Assembly: GCA_023334545.1 (NCBI GenBank)
Contig: JAADVB010000058.1
Span: forward strand, 1 to 64,000
Direction: 5' to 3'
From: Salisapilia sapeloensis
Taxonomy: Eukaryota; Oomycota; Peronosporomycetes; Peronosporales; Salisapiliaceae
Length of the DNA stretch: 64,000 nt
Shown here: positions 42,152 through 52,248 of the stretch, one piece after another
Numbering within the stretch: the first letter of the stretch is position 1
Layout of the letters: the number at the start of each line of letters is the position of its first letter
Made by a program: the position numbers and the translations under genes
The notes under the pieces: generated by a model
Seen by the model: only the letters and a program-made list of their open reading frames with translations
Databases searched by the model: none
Told to the model about the DNA's origin: nothing

Positions 42152-43915
42152 TTACTCTTCCACCTCGTCCGAAGTTGCAAATCGGACCATCTCCTTCAGG
42201 TTTTCCTCTACTTGGTACACGAAGACAAGGAGGTAAATGATAGCTAGAAAGACAGAAGCCATACGACTGTAGCCTCCATAAGCACGCATCTGCTGCGCAT
42301 CTAATTTCTGTCGTGGCAGCAATAGTATGGAGAACAGTCCTAGTGCATGGACTCCATATTGTACCAATAGCATACCGGTAAGCTTGGCCTCTGAATCGGA
42401 GGACGCATTGTAGGACCAGATTTTCGGCATTAGCTGGCTGTCCAAGGTCGACATGGTGCTGCCAATGAGACTAGTAAAAGACAGGAATAGTGCGACGACT
42501 GAGCCTTCGGTACCAGAATCCGCGACTTCGGTCGCTGGAATCAACGAAAAGATCGATCGCATCCCGTATGCAAAGTCCTTAAGCAAGTCGATGACACTGT
42601 AGAACCACTGGTCCTGTAGGACATGCACGGTCACGAGGCCGCCGACGACTTCACAGACGAGTAGCCATACAAGGAAAACAACCGTGACCATCCGCCAGCT
42701 GCTATTCGTCCACCAGAGTTTCCATGCGATCATCGTCGCAATAACACAAAAGTTACCAGACGCACTAAAGATGTTGCTGACGGTTGGTTCGACGTCAGCC
42801 AGCGCAGACACTGCTCTTGACGCGTCACCGAATGAAAAGGAGGAAGCGAACTTTAGAATCGTAAGAGACATGAGGATTTGCCACACGGCACGCTGTTCAC
42901 ACATGCGTAAAAAGGCTTTCACACGTTCCATTGGGCCTGTGGGCATACTCGTGGTCATTCCAGCTGCCAACATCTGCTCCACTGCGTCTACTTCCAATTG
43001 TTTCACAGACTTTTCTTCTGCATAGAGCAAGACCAAGGGAATGGGAAGGAGACTGGCGATGGCTAAGGCTGCAAATGCCCAAAAGTGGTGAATCCGAAGC
43101 ATAAAGTTACCTGCAGTCTCGTCATACTCGAGTAGACCAACAGCTATCCATCGACTAATGGCTTCGCTTGCTGTGCGAAAGATGAGGTAGTTGATCTGGA
43201 CTAATCCACGGGTCGTCAACGGCTCTCTTTGCGACAGCTCGATCACGCGAGCATCGGTTGCGACTTTGCTAATGAGCGTACCAGTCGTCGTCCCCATGAT
43301 GAGTAGCATGTAATAGACCAGGTAATCCGTCGTCCGATCCGTGTAGTCCACTGCCCCAGCTAATGCTGCCAGTCCAAAGGACATGACGAACGCCACGACA
43401 GATCCGACAATCATATAAGACTTTCGGCGATACCCTTTAATGGGAAAGATGTCCGAGATGAGACCGATGAACAAGGACAAGGCAGTAGGCAGACGAATCA
43501 GCGCTTCCATCATTGAGGATGACTTGGATGTTTCGATACCGAGGAAGTTCATTAGAGTAGGACGGAGACAGTAGCGTAGCATAGCATAGACGAACGAAGA
43601 CGATCCGGCGGCGAGTAGGAGGCCCGTGAAAGGTTTCGAAAACAAGGTTACTGGCCCACCGGGTCGAAGAGCTCCGAATTGTTGGTAGTTGAAGAACTCG
43701 TTTCCAGCAACGAAGCGGTTGTTTGCATGCTCCGAATTGGGACTGTACATGGTCATGTTCTCGTCAGAGGTACCATGACCGTTGATAGTGACCATAGGCA
43801 TGCCGTTGTTTTCGTACACGCCCGGGGATTCTCCCATTCGTCGCTTGGACTGAAGCTCTATTTCGGACGAGCTGCGCCCGGTCGACGCGTTCTGATAGTC
43901 TGGCTTGTTGTACAT
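42152..43915 (-). CDS. BT1/FBT folate-biopterin family transporter
   Basis: The frame opens at a TTG (43942); the first ATG ends at 43915, giving 587 residues. Twelve-helix major facilitator organisation with the BT1 signature (FIGLISDIFPIKGYRRKSYMIVG) between helices 2 and 3, and a hydrophilic N-terminal ~90 residues rich in Ser and Asn. BT1 proteins carry folates, biopterin or S-adenosylmethionine-like substrates in kinetoplastids, plants and apicomplexans, and oomycetes have many copies. Substrate not predictable. Intronless. About 290 bp separate its 3' end from the NPF-motif gene, which is transcribed in the same direction. Confidence 0.8.
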   Translation of the reverse strand: MYNKPDYQNASTGRSSSEIELQSKRRMGESPGVYENNGMPMVTINGHGTSDENMTMYSPNSEHANNRFVAGNEFFNYQQFGALRPGGPVTLFSKPFTGLLLAAGSSSFVYAMLRYCLRPTLMNFLGIETSKSSSMMEALIRLPTALSLFIGLISDIFPIKGYRRKSYMIVGSVVAFVMSFGLAALAGAVDYTDRTTDYLVYYMLLIMGTTTGTLISKVATDARVIELSQREPLTTRGLVQINYLIFRTASEAISRWIAVGLLEYDETAGNFMLRIHHFWAFAALAIASLLPIPLVLLYAEEKSVKQLEVDAVEQMLAAGMTTSMPTGPMERVKAFLRMCEQRAVWQILMSLTILKFASSFSFGDASRAVSALADVEPTVSNIFSASGNFCVIATMIAWKLWWTNSSWRMVTVVFLVWLLVCEVVGGLVTVHVLQDQWFYSVIDLLKDFAYGMRSIFSLIPATEVADSGTEGSVVALFLSFTSLIGSTMSTLDSQLMPKIWSYNASSDSEAKLTGMLLVQYGVHALGLFSILLLPRQKLDAQQMRAYGGYSRMASVFLAIIYLLVFVYQVEENLKEMVRFATSDEVEE

Positions 43916-46212
43916 GCGTGCGCTGAACGATACGATAAGCAAGCAAGAATTTTAAGACAGTCAAAGGGTCTGATGATCTAGCGCTCTGTGTTGAATGACT
44001 TCTCGTCAGCTTCCAGCACCCAGTTTAGCTGTCTGACGTTCGTCGGAAGAAGTCTGGTAATTTGGTCTGAACCAGTCGAGTCGAAAGATAGAAATGAATA
44101 AATTTCTGCCTTTACAGCTACTACGCAAGAAGTAAATAGAGAGATCGAACTTCTGTCGAAGTTTGTAAGCATGGAGGTCGCGTACTTGGCCTTTCTTTAT
44201 TCGAAGGACCGGATAGACGACAAAATAGCATACGTCAGCTTCTATGTGTCCACGTGGAGACAGCAAGCTGTTGTTGCTGATCGCAATGAAAATGGAAATA
44301 TGGGCCACAATATCATGATGCGATCCGAGGTCTTTGTCACGACTTGATAGAACAGAGGAGACGCGCCGGTTGGGTAATGAAGGACGTGTCAACTACGAAG
44401 CTACGCCTGTACAGATACCTCGAAGGGCAAAAATAACAGTTACCAATGAATGCAGTGGATACTCTAGAGCAGTTATAATGGGATCAGACCACCTACTAAA
44501 AAAGGTGAGCTGATGGCATAGCTGGAATCGACATCTTATATGCCGAACATCATATGTACCGAAGATCGCTGAGCCATGCAGTTATGCATGCAGATCTAAT
44601 CATTGTCATCTATGGGAAATAGAAGCGACAGAGTACTCAAGTGATTGGGAACGACGTGTGCAAAAGACGAACAAGGAGTTTACAAGTTGTTGATAACATC
44701 ACGCGATCTAAGGTGTTGCTTAAGTAAGTCCGTGCATTCGTCGCATACCATGGATCAGACGAAGACTAAAATCGTGGAGTCGTTACTATCCTTGGGAAGC
44801 AGGCAAAGTATCTTTGGTACATAATACGAAAAAGCGGCGTGAGTGCGACTTCAAATTGGCAGTTACCATCCACGACTGCACAATGTCTAGCGATTGTGCC
44901 CTTATCATTTTAATGGCCGGCGGGAAACGAACTTCCTTGCTTCCTGTCACCTGTTAAGGTTAGCTTCATTCGATTGTCTGATCAGCACGTTGAGATGCGC
45001 TTCCTTGCCAGTCCACGTCAAACCTCGTCGATTTGAGTGGTACTACGCAGTAATTGACACTACGGGTGAAAAAGTTTAAACTCGTAAGAATAACAATTCA
45101 CGAGTCTCTTGTGACCGTTTTACTCGTATGCTTTTCACCGGTTAGCTCTCAGCAGAGCTTTCCTCGAAGCGGTAAACAGAAAAATATTGCTGGGTGCATT
45201 TATGTGCAAGGGTAATGCATCCACTAGCTCGTCATAATTAGGCTGTATTGACCGAAGACGTTCCGTTGTCTCGTCTTCTCTTCAACTTTTTTTAAAAGAG
45301 CATGAATGTCGGATCAGAATCGTTTACTTTCCTAATAGATACAGAGAAGTCATATCTGAAGTAATGGCGCCACAATTTGGATCCTCGTGTTCTAGCTTAC
45401 AACCTCTCTTGAAGAGCTGGGGAAGCTTCTCCGATGTAAGACGCGAGGGGCAAGCTTTTATACTTGTATGGATGAATACAAGGGAAATTTGCTGATCGAG
45501 TCAGTTTTTATGAAGCCAAGGTCTTTCATCTCTATAATATCTTCGCCGTCCTAGTGAAGATAAACAGTTATTGTTTTCGGTTCCTGCATTGCGTAGTAGA
45601 CTGCCAGGGATAGTTCGAAATATGCTGTAGAAATGTAACATCACTTCAAAGCGATAAAACGTTAGCGAAAGTTGCACAATTGGAGTATCGTGAGCGATGA
45701 GTTTACTTGCACAGGGACAGTATGATGTACAACGACTTAATGAGACTTAGAGTGTAGATTCGAGTGAATTGGCACGCTTAATGAGAGTTCTTCTTCATAG
45801 GATGTATCTATTGTACAAGATCGAAAAGCTCGTGAATCATATGCGAATGTCGTGAAAGCGATAGGCTGGGTTATCGTCAACTCAAACCTTAATTCAGAGA
45901 GCGAGAGAGAGGTGGATTACATTTAAATTTTAATAGATTTGGGGTGACTTGGGCCTCGCCTAGAAGTGATACCAGCATTGCGATCCGACTTGGCAAGTAT
46001 ATTATACTTGACTACCAAACCTTTCGAGTTATAAGGGCGCTTCACTATTAGCAAAAGTCGTATACCTGTGTCCTACACGTGCCATTGATATCGCTTATTT
46101 ATAGATCTGACTAAACATTTATTACTCATACAGAGTTCACTTTATCCCAAGCTGCACTTCAATGAGCGGAAGTTGAACTATTCAAAACAACTTCACAAAA
46201 TATTTTGTATAT
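43916..46212. other. Long intergenic region, no gene supported
   Basis: Some open frames (44006-44392 minus, 128 codons; 44172-44348 plus, 58 codons) overlap each other on opposite strands; neither has a recognised domain, signal or good support. No repeats noticed. Confidence 0.45.
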
Positions 46213-46328
46213 TTTATATATTATACAGATGCTTTGTAATCACAATGGCTTCGTGGTCTAGTGGTATGATTCTCGCTTCGGGTGCGAGAGGTCCCGGGTT
46301 CGATTCCCGGTGAAGCCCATCTTTTTAT
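46213..46328 (+). repeat. Left arm of a 116-bp inverted duplication carrying tRNA-Pro
   Basis: Identical at 115 of 116 positions by eye to the reverse complement of 47086-47201; the single difference is 46230 (T versus G). It covers about 34 bp upstream of the tRNA gene, the tRNA, and the downstream T-run terminator. Confidence 0.85.
46247..46318 (+). tRNA. tRNA-Pro (anticodon CGG)
   Basis: 72 nt, intronless. Acceptor GGCTTCG pairs with TGAAGCC (one G-U). Box A (TGGTCTAGTGG) and box B (GGTTCGATTCC) are present. The anticodon stem CTCGC/GCGAG closes the loop TTCGGGT, so the anticodon is CGG (codon CCG, Pro). A T5 run (46322-46326) is a Pol III terminator. Confidence 0.95.
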
Positions 46329-47085
46329 TTCCTTATTCGCAGGTAAATTTTTGTCTTGTACTTGTTTATCGTTGATGCATCTTACTTGTTGAAGCCTCGA
46401 TCGTGACAGCATGAGGCTCGATTGAGAAGTTTGATCAGGATTTGATTCGAAGGATCGAGGCGAACGGATAATGAAGATATAGAAATCTCTGCAACAAGTT
46501 TGTTACAGGTCAAGATAGCGTCTCGATTCATTAATAATAAATATAACAACTGACGGCTAAATGCGTTGTTTGCAATCCACTTAGACTTGTTTCACTGCGC
46601 TTGCGCATTTATCGATTCAGGCAAGCTGCGTGCTAATCTTGAAACTAATTTTAGTCTGGATCGCATCACTACACTTGCATTAACTGTTACTATCAAGTAT
46701 ATGGTCCTAACATATCTGCTAGCGTTGAAGATACCAAACTAAATGCAATTAATCATATCGTTCAATAGAGAATTGTGGTTTGCCACGATGGAAGAGCATC
46801 CAAATCGGTTTAAAGTATACCTAAAGGCTTATCCAAGCTACCAGTGTAAGGTATCTACTTGCATGTTAGAACTGTCGGTTGGCTACTCTGTAACATTTCG
46901 CTTCGGTTCACCACATGCAAAAGCTATACTTACAACCGCGGCTACCACAACGAAGTGCTATACGCTTTCTATTGTGGATTATACTATTCATCTTGTGCCA
47001 TTTTCCGTAGGTTCATTCGCTGTCGTTAACTATGTTAGGCCTCAATAAATATGGGGAACAAATTAAGTCACTCGGCACAAATAAG
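46329..47085. other. Spacer between the inverted tRNA genes
   Basis: A 101-codon ATG-started frame (46743-47048, plus) lacks any recognised domain or signal peptide; I do not call it. Confidence 0.45.
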
Positions 47086-47201
47086 ATAAAAAGATGGGCT
47101 TCACCGGGAATCGAACCCGGGACCTCTCGCACCCGAAGCGAGAATCATACCACTAGACCACGAAGCCATTGTGATTACAAAGCCTCTGTATAATATATAA
47201 A
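47086..47201 (-). repeat. Right arm of the inverted tRNA-Pro duplication
   Basis: Reverse-complement copy of 46213-46328, including promoter-proximal flank and terminator. The near-perfect match beyond the gene itself implies recent duplication or gene conversion. Confidence 0.85.
47096..47167 (-). tRNA. tRNA-Pro (anticodon CGG)
   Basis: Minus-strand copy identical to the tRNA at 46247-46318 in all 72 positions. A Pol III T-run follows (A-run on the plus strand at 47088-47092). It lies 76 bp before the ATG of the plus-strand ALG8 gene. Confidence 0.95.
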
Positions 47202-47243
47202 CAGCTTTTTAAAAAGGTTGTTAATCATTTCACACAAAACAAA

Positions 47244-48842
47244 ATGCAAGCGGATACTGCCAGCTCATCACAGCCTCGGGCATCTTATCATGGCGTGAGC
47301 GGTTCGATTGCTGTTATTTTCCTTATTTCCATTGCTGTAAAGCTCGTTCTCCTACCATCATACCGCAGTACTGACTTTGAAGTCCACCGGAACTGGCTCA
47401 GTATCACGTATCAACTGCCTCCGTCGCAATGGTATCACGAATCCACGAGCCAGTGGACGCTCGACTACCCTCCTCTTTTTGCCTACATGGAGTACTTCTT
47501 CTCTCACATTGCAGCCTTGGTAGATCCCTATCTCGTAGAAATATCTGCTACGCCCATCTCGACGACTCGAGTCGTGCTGTTCCAAAGACTGTCTGTCATT
47601 CTCTCCGATTGTCTGCTCTTCTACGCAGTCTTGCAATTTAGCACATCCCAGCCAGGTAAAAGCAGAAGAGCGTATGTCAAGGCTAAGAAGAACATCACTA
47701 CAATGCTCGTGGTCCTCGACGCTGGTTTACTCATGGTCGATCACATCCACTTTCAGTACAACGGAGTCCTACTAGGTCTCCTCCTTCTCTCCACTGCTCG
47801 TATCCAACAAGGCAAGGACGTCCAAGCAGCCTTCTTCTACTCCGTGCTCTTGATGATGAAGCACATTTATCTCTACGCTGCTCCACTCTACTTTGTCTAT
47901 CTCTTCCGCCACCATTGCTACGTCACATACACAACGGAGGCGATGATCACTGCACTCAAGAAGGGTAACGCTTCCTTCTCCATTGTCCGGTTCATTCGTC
48001 TAGGTGTCCTCGTTCTATCTGTCTTCTGTCTTTCTTTCGTACCCGTTCTCATGCATCATCCTTCTCCTTTTGACGGTCTAAAGCAGATCGCATCTCGCCT
48101 CTTTCCAGTGCAAAGAGGTCTATGTCATGCCTATTGGGCACCAAACATATGGGCTCTATATGCCTTTGCAGACAAGCTACTAGTACTGGCTGGAGTACCT
48201 GCGAAACCTGGCGTTGCATTTATGAGCGGAGGGCTTGTTCAAGAAGCATCCTTTGCCGTCTTACCTGACGTTCCTCCTCTCTTTTGCCTGCTCCTTACCC
48301 TCATCTTGATGCTCCCAGTGCTCATTCTTCTATGGCAAAAGCCTGAGCCAAAGTCTTTTACGACAGCATTAGCATACTGCATGCTTTCCTCGTTCATGGC
48401 AGGCTATCATGTCCATGAGAAGGCGATTCTACAGGTCATTTTGCCTCTAGCTGTCACTGCTGCCGATAGCGTCGTTGACATGCGGATCTACCGCTTAGCT
48501 TCCGCCACAGCCTATTTCTCCCTCTTCCCACTCCTCTTCACACCTGCCGAACACATGACCAAAGTACTCTTAACGTCCATGCACATCCTCCTGTCCTACA
48601 CCACCCTCGTGCCATTCCTATCACGACAGCAAAAGGCAGAGACCGTGCGTCTCTACGACATCGAAACGCTGTACTTGACAGGCCTCGCTCTCACCGCCAT
48701 CGCCGCCAGTGTCTTTCCCTACACTCCGTACGGAACGAAGCTTCCGTTCCTCCCTCTCATCCTCTACTCGGTCGCAAGTGCCATTGGCAACGTCTACATC
48801 CTATGTCTTCTCCTACGACACTGCTTTCGAAAGACTAAATGA
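47244..48842 (+). CDS. ALG8: ALG8-type dolichyl-P-glucose glucosyltransferase
   Basis: Intronless, 532 residues, many transmembrane helices. The first lumenal loop reads STDFEVHRNWLSITYQLP then WTLDYPPLFAYMEYFFSH, the ALG6/ALG8 family signature; the STDFEVHRNWL and SQWYHESTSQWTLDYPP form is nearer to ALG8 than to ALG6. ALG8 adds the second glucose, from dolichyl-phosphate-glucose, to the Glc1Man9GlcNAc2-PP-dolichol precursor in the ER, preparing N-glycans for transfer and quality control. Length matches the family. It converges on the PDI/ERV gene with a 23-bp gap, so the 3' UTRs should overlap. Confidence 0.85.
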   Translation: MQADTASSSQPRASYHGVSGSIAVIFLISIAVKLVLLPSYRSTDFEVHRNWLSITYQLPPSQWYHESTSQWTLDYPPLFAYMEYFFSHIAALVDPYLVEISATPISTTRVVLFQRLSVILSDCLLFYAVLQFSTSQPGKSRRAYVKAKKNITTMLVVLDAGLLMVDHIHFQYNGVLLGLLLLSTARIQQGKDVQAAFFYSVLLMMKHIYLYAAPLYFVYLFRHHCYVTYTTEAMITALKKGNASFSIVRFIRLGVLVLSVFCLSFVPVLMHHPSPFDGLKQIASRLFPVQRGLCHAYWAPNIWALYAFADKLLVLAGVPAKPGVAFMSGGLVQEASFAVLPDVPPLFCLLLTLILMLPVLILLWQKPEPKSFTTALAYCMLSSFMAGYHVHEKAILQVILPLAVTAADSVVDMRIYRLASATAYFSLFPLLFTPAEHMTKVLLTSMHILLSYTTLVPFLSRQQKAETVRLYDIETLYLTGLALTAIAASVFPYTPYGTKLPFLPLILYSVASAIGNVYILCLLLRHCFRKTK

Positions 48843-48865
48843 ACGAGGAAGCGTCTTGTATTGTC

Positions 48866-50497
48866 TTAACTTTGTTTCCCTAGCTCTTGCTTCTTCTTGA
48901 TACTCTTGAGTGTATGGAAGACACCTGAGTCCAAGAGTCCAATGACTGTAAAGACACCTCCAATGACAGCACACAAGTGCGTGACAAAGTGGTACCAAGG
49001 CATGTACTCCGGTGTGACCTTGACAACTAGTGGCGAAATGTCAAAGCTGAAGACAGCAGCAGGCATATGCTCTGTCGATTCGTACTGGTTACTCGTTGCA
49101 GAGAACTCATAGACACGTTTCACAGGTTCAAAGCGACTCGTACGGCGTTCTTCATGATCAAACGGAACGACGTTCAGGTAGTGCTCGATCGTAACGTTAT
49201 CCTCTTTCGAAAGGAAAGACTTACCGTCGAGCGGATATCGATCAGTCGTCATCAACTGACGCTTGCCGTCGATTAGATGCTCCGATCGTTTGATCTGACC
49301 AAAGGAAAAGTGGTTGACAATGTGTGTCGCGTCGATGACAGTCAAGTCCAACGAATGGTCTGGCGCACGTGCCGTGAGCGACACTTTACCAGGCACACGG
49401 TTCACACTAATGCTACCAGAGATCTCACACCCTTCCACCTTTCCTGGTGCCATCAACTGTGCTGCGACTTCCTTCTCTTTACTCTTTGCAGCCTTGATAT
49501 CTATCGACTTTAATGTCTCGGCATTCACATGCACTGGTAGACCTAGTGTATCTCCATTCGTATGCACTTCCTCTGCATGATCTGCGTCTGGTTCTAGTCG
49601 TCGGTAGAATAAATCTAGGAACTGGAGCAAGTGCTCGGCCGAACGTGGTCCGTTATACACAAAGTGTGTCGATTGACTGCCGAACATGTAGATCTATCCT
49701 CTCGTTAGTACATGTACATATTCGTCTTGGAAGAGGAACGTACGAGCATGGAGGGGAAGGCTCTGATACCAGCTCGACGACATAGAGGCGCTGCGTTTCG
49801 GTCGGTGCAGTCGACAGACGCCATCATCACGCGTTCACTAAACTCTGGATGGTCCTGCAATTGTGCAGCTGCTCGTTCCCATTCCGGATTTAAGCGTTGG
49901 CAGAATGGACACCAAGGAGCGTAATAGTTGATCAATACGAGTTCATACTTGCTCATAAACTCCTTAAAGTTTTTTTCTGTTAAGGGTTGAGAGTAGTGTA
50001 CACCTGCATGCGCATCTCGTTTCGCGCCTCCCCATAACGGAATGCCTTCATCCTGTTCCTCTACAACGATTTCATCCACACGTTGGAGGTTGGACAAGTC
50101 ATTCGCGTCAGAAGATAGACGGAAGCGGCGTAGATGGCGGGTGAGATTGAGCTGCTGGAGACCCATGTAGTTCGAGACATCGAGACTCGCCTGGGTGCAT
50201 GGGATGGCTGGAAGACTCACATTCAAGTTGATACGCAGTCGGTCTTCATTGTGAGAGTCCAATGTGACAGAAGTCTCTGTTCCGAGGTACGAATACGCGC
50301 TGTAGTGAGATGCAATGAGGATCGCCATGAAGATGAACGAGATGAGCGAGAAGAAGGAGCCTGTGAGGCTATGTTCCTGTAACTCTTCCGGCAATTTCCT
50401 AGGATGGATAAGTAGGTATTTCCAGTGGGTTTATAGATAGCGATAAATCGAAGACGTACCGGAAGAAGTCGAGCGACGAGATGCCCGATCGTGCCAT
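48866..50497 (-). CDS. PDI/ERV fusion membrane protein (PDI-C-like)
   Basis: Three exons: 50460-50497, 49744-50398 and 48866-49693 (introns 61 and 50 nt, GT-AG with CTAAC), 506 residues. The first splice yields SSLDFFRKLPEELQEHSL, the usual N-terminus of ERGIC/ERV proteins; the second yields FPSMLIYMFGS...VYNGPRS, completing a thioredoxin domain. Order: ERV N-terminal domain with first transmembrane helix, thioredoxin domain with active site CPFC (C176-C179), then an ERV41/46-type lumenal beta domain and a second transmembrane helix (LCAVIGGVFTVIGLL) and a KKKQ tail. This matches plant PDI-C proteins. Likely an ER/ERGIC membrane thiol oxidoreductase that cycles in COPII vesicles. All redox residues are present. 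Confidence 0.85.
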
Positions 50498-50896
50498 GAT
50501 AACGACTTCTTGCGTGGCAAAATGCGAAAGCAGCTATCGTGTCCTTTGGTCCGATTTACTGTACCTGTTTCTTCGGCTAAATAGATATTATGACATGAGA
50601 CGAAGAAAAGAGTAATAGTTGTTTCGTGAGAGTGGGTCAGTAGGTGCGATGGAAAGATACAATGAAAAGCTTGATGCAAATTGATGTAAGAGAAATGGAT
50701 ACTGGAGGTGGACGGCGTATGACATTCGAAAGATGGATCTAGAGCGATGGGAATGGACATTTTCTTTGCATAATTACGTATGGTATCAGAACAAAAGAAA
50801 AGCGAGGACAAAAAATCGAAGCCCTCTTCGTGTCGTACGTGAAGATCGAGTGCCTGGCGACGATTCATTTGTGAATTTTCCGCTTGCTTTCAAGAG
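50498..50896. other. Intergenic, shared 5' flanks of two divergent genes
   Basis: Contains the promoters of the PDI/ERV gene (minus) and the small Kazal gene (plus). No motif identified. Confidence 0.45.
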
Positions 50897-51124
50897 ATGT
50901 TCCGCGTTACGATTTTTCTGATGCTGCTTGGACTCTGTGGCGTGCTTGCGGAAGAAGATAATGACTGCCTAAAGATGTGTACGAGAGAGTACGCGCCAGT
51001 CTGCGCTTCGAACGGTGAGACCTATTCGAACGAGTGCATGTTTGAGATGGCAAACTGCGAGCAGAATGACAAGCTTTGGATTCTGTACAAGGAACCGTGC
51101 AAGAAGGACAGCGTGTCTAAATAA
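50897..51124 (+). CDS. Small secreted single-domain Kazal inhibitor
   Basis: Intronless, 75 residues. Signal peptide (MFRVTIFLMLLGLCGVLA) followed by one complete six-cysteine Kazal domain, CLKMCTREYAPVC...CEQND...PC. Predicted P1 is Arg, suggesting trypsin-like targets. The mature protein is about 57 residues, the minimum Kazal size, with a short basic Ser/Lys tail. Confidence 0.9.
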   Translation: MFRVTIFLMLLGLCGVLAEEDNDCLKMCTREYAPVCASNGETYSNECMFEMANCEQNDKLWILYKEPCKKDSVSK

Positions 51125-52248
51125 ACTAGCTGGAAGAATCTTTAAGGAATAACAAATACTTTACTTTGCGATTGCTTGCTTTATTGCGTTTTCTAGGATG
51201 CACTTTGTGCTTGTGATTCGAGTAGGTATTGATTAAGTGGTCTTCAGCCATGTCATGATAGAAGTATATTTAGATTGGAAGGTAGGAAATTTGGCGATCA
51301 GGCTAAAGTGATAAGTATTATTTACCTTTCATTATCGCGCAACGACATTCAGCTTGCTTGGTGTGCTATGGGAACCTTCGATTGATGTCAAATTCGAAGC
51401 AATTCAGCAGAATAGCTTCAATAGTAGCTTCTCGTAGACTTCAACTTGCACAGCCCCAATTCTACCTCTCTGGTGGTACCTTGGTCTCGTTCGCAGCGGC
51501 TTCGAGTGAATGTGTTTGTCTTTGCCCAGTAGATACTTCCAGTATCCTCAACAAGTAGGAGCTACAAGTAGCAAAATTATTTTGAGCGGATGAAATTAAG
51601 CACGCGCTAGACTCCCCATCCAACATGTTAGCTTATCCCATTAAAATGCTCATGTGCGCTTAAAAATCATAGCTCGGACCCGATTGTAAGGAATTAGAAG
51701 CGAAAGCGGCTTATGATCGTTGTCATAGAGTCACAGCTACGTGAAGTTCTGGCACTATGCGAAGGTCTCAACGGTAATGCTTTTTGAAATTTACGGTGAG
51801 CACTCTGTCATGGTCAAGATAAGATTAGCGAGCGCTTCGACTTCAGTTGAATCCTAACGATCGCTTAGTAGACACAGATAGAAGAAAAGCATGATATCCG
51901 TAAATGCTTGTAGCTAAACATTATTTTATATAACTCGTCAATAAATACTGTGAAGACTGTATGTCCAGTGTATCTACATATTCAAAGCTGTAGTCTTATA
52001 TCGAGTGCACGCTGAATGAAGCAGGCCAAAGAGTTTGATGCTATATAAGGAACAAATTTGCATAAGAAATTGCTGATTGTACTTACCGTGCATCAGCTTT
52101 GATTAAGCTCGCCAATTTTAGTACATTACCAGCTAAAAAGATACCAACCAAGTTTCCAGATGCCGTTGATTAAACAGGTCGAAGTGGTAATATCAGCGTT
52201 TGCCATGAAATGTACGTATTCATGTTATATGCAGCAATATTATAGGCT
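51125..52248. other. Intergenic, no gene supported
   Basis: AT-rich. No frame with domain or signal peptide. Confidence 0.45.

Noticed and set aside
46743..47048. 101-codon frame between the inverted tRNA genes
   Set aside because: No signal, domain or sign of coding selection by eye.
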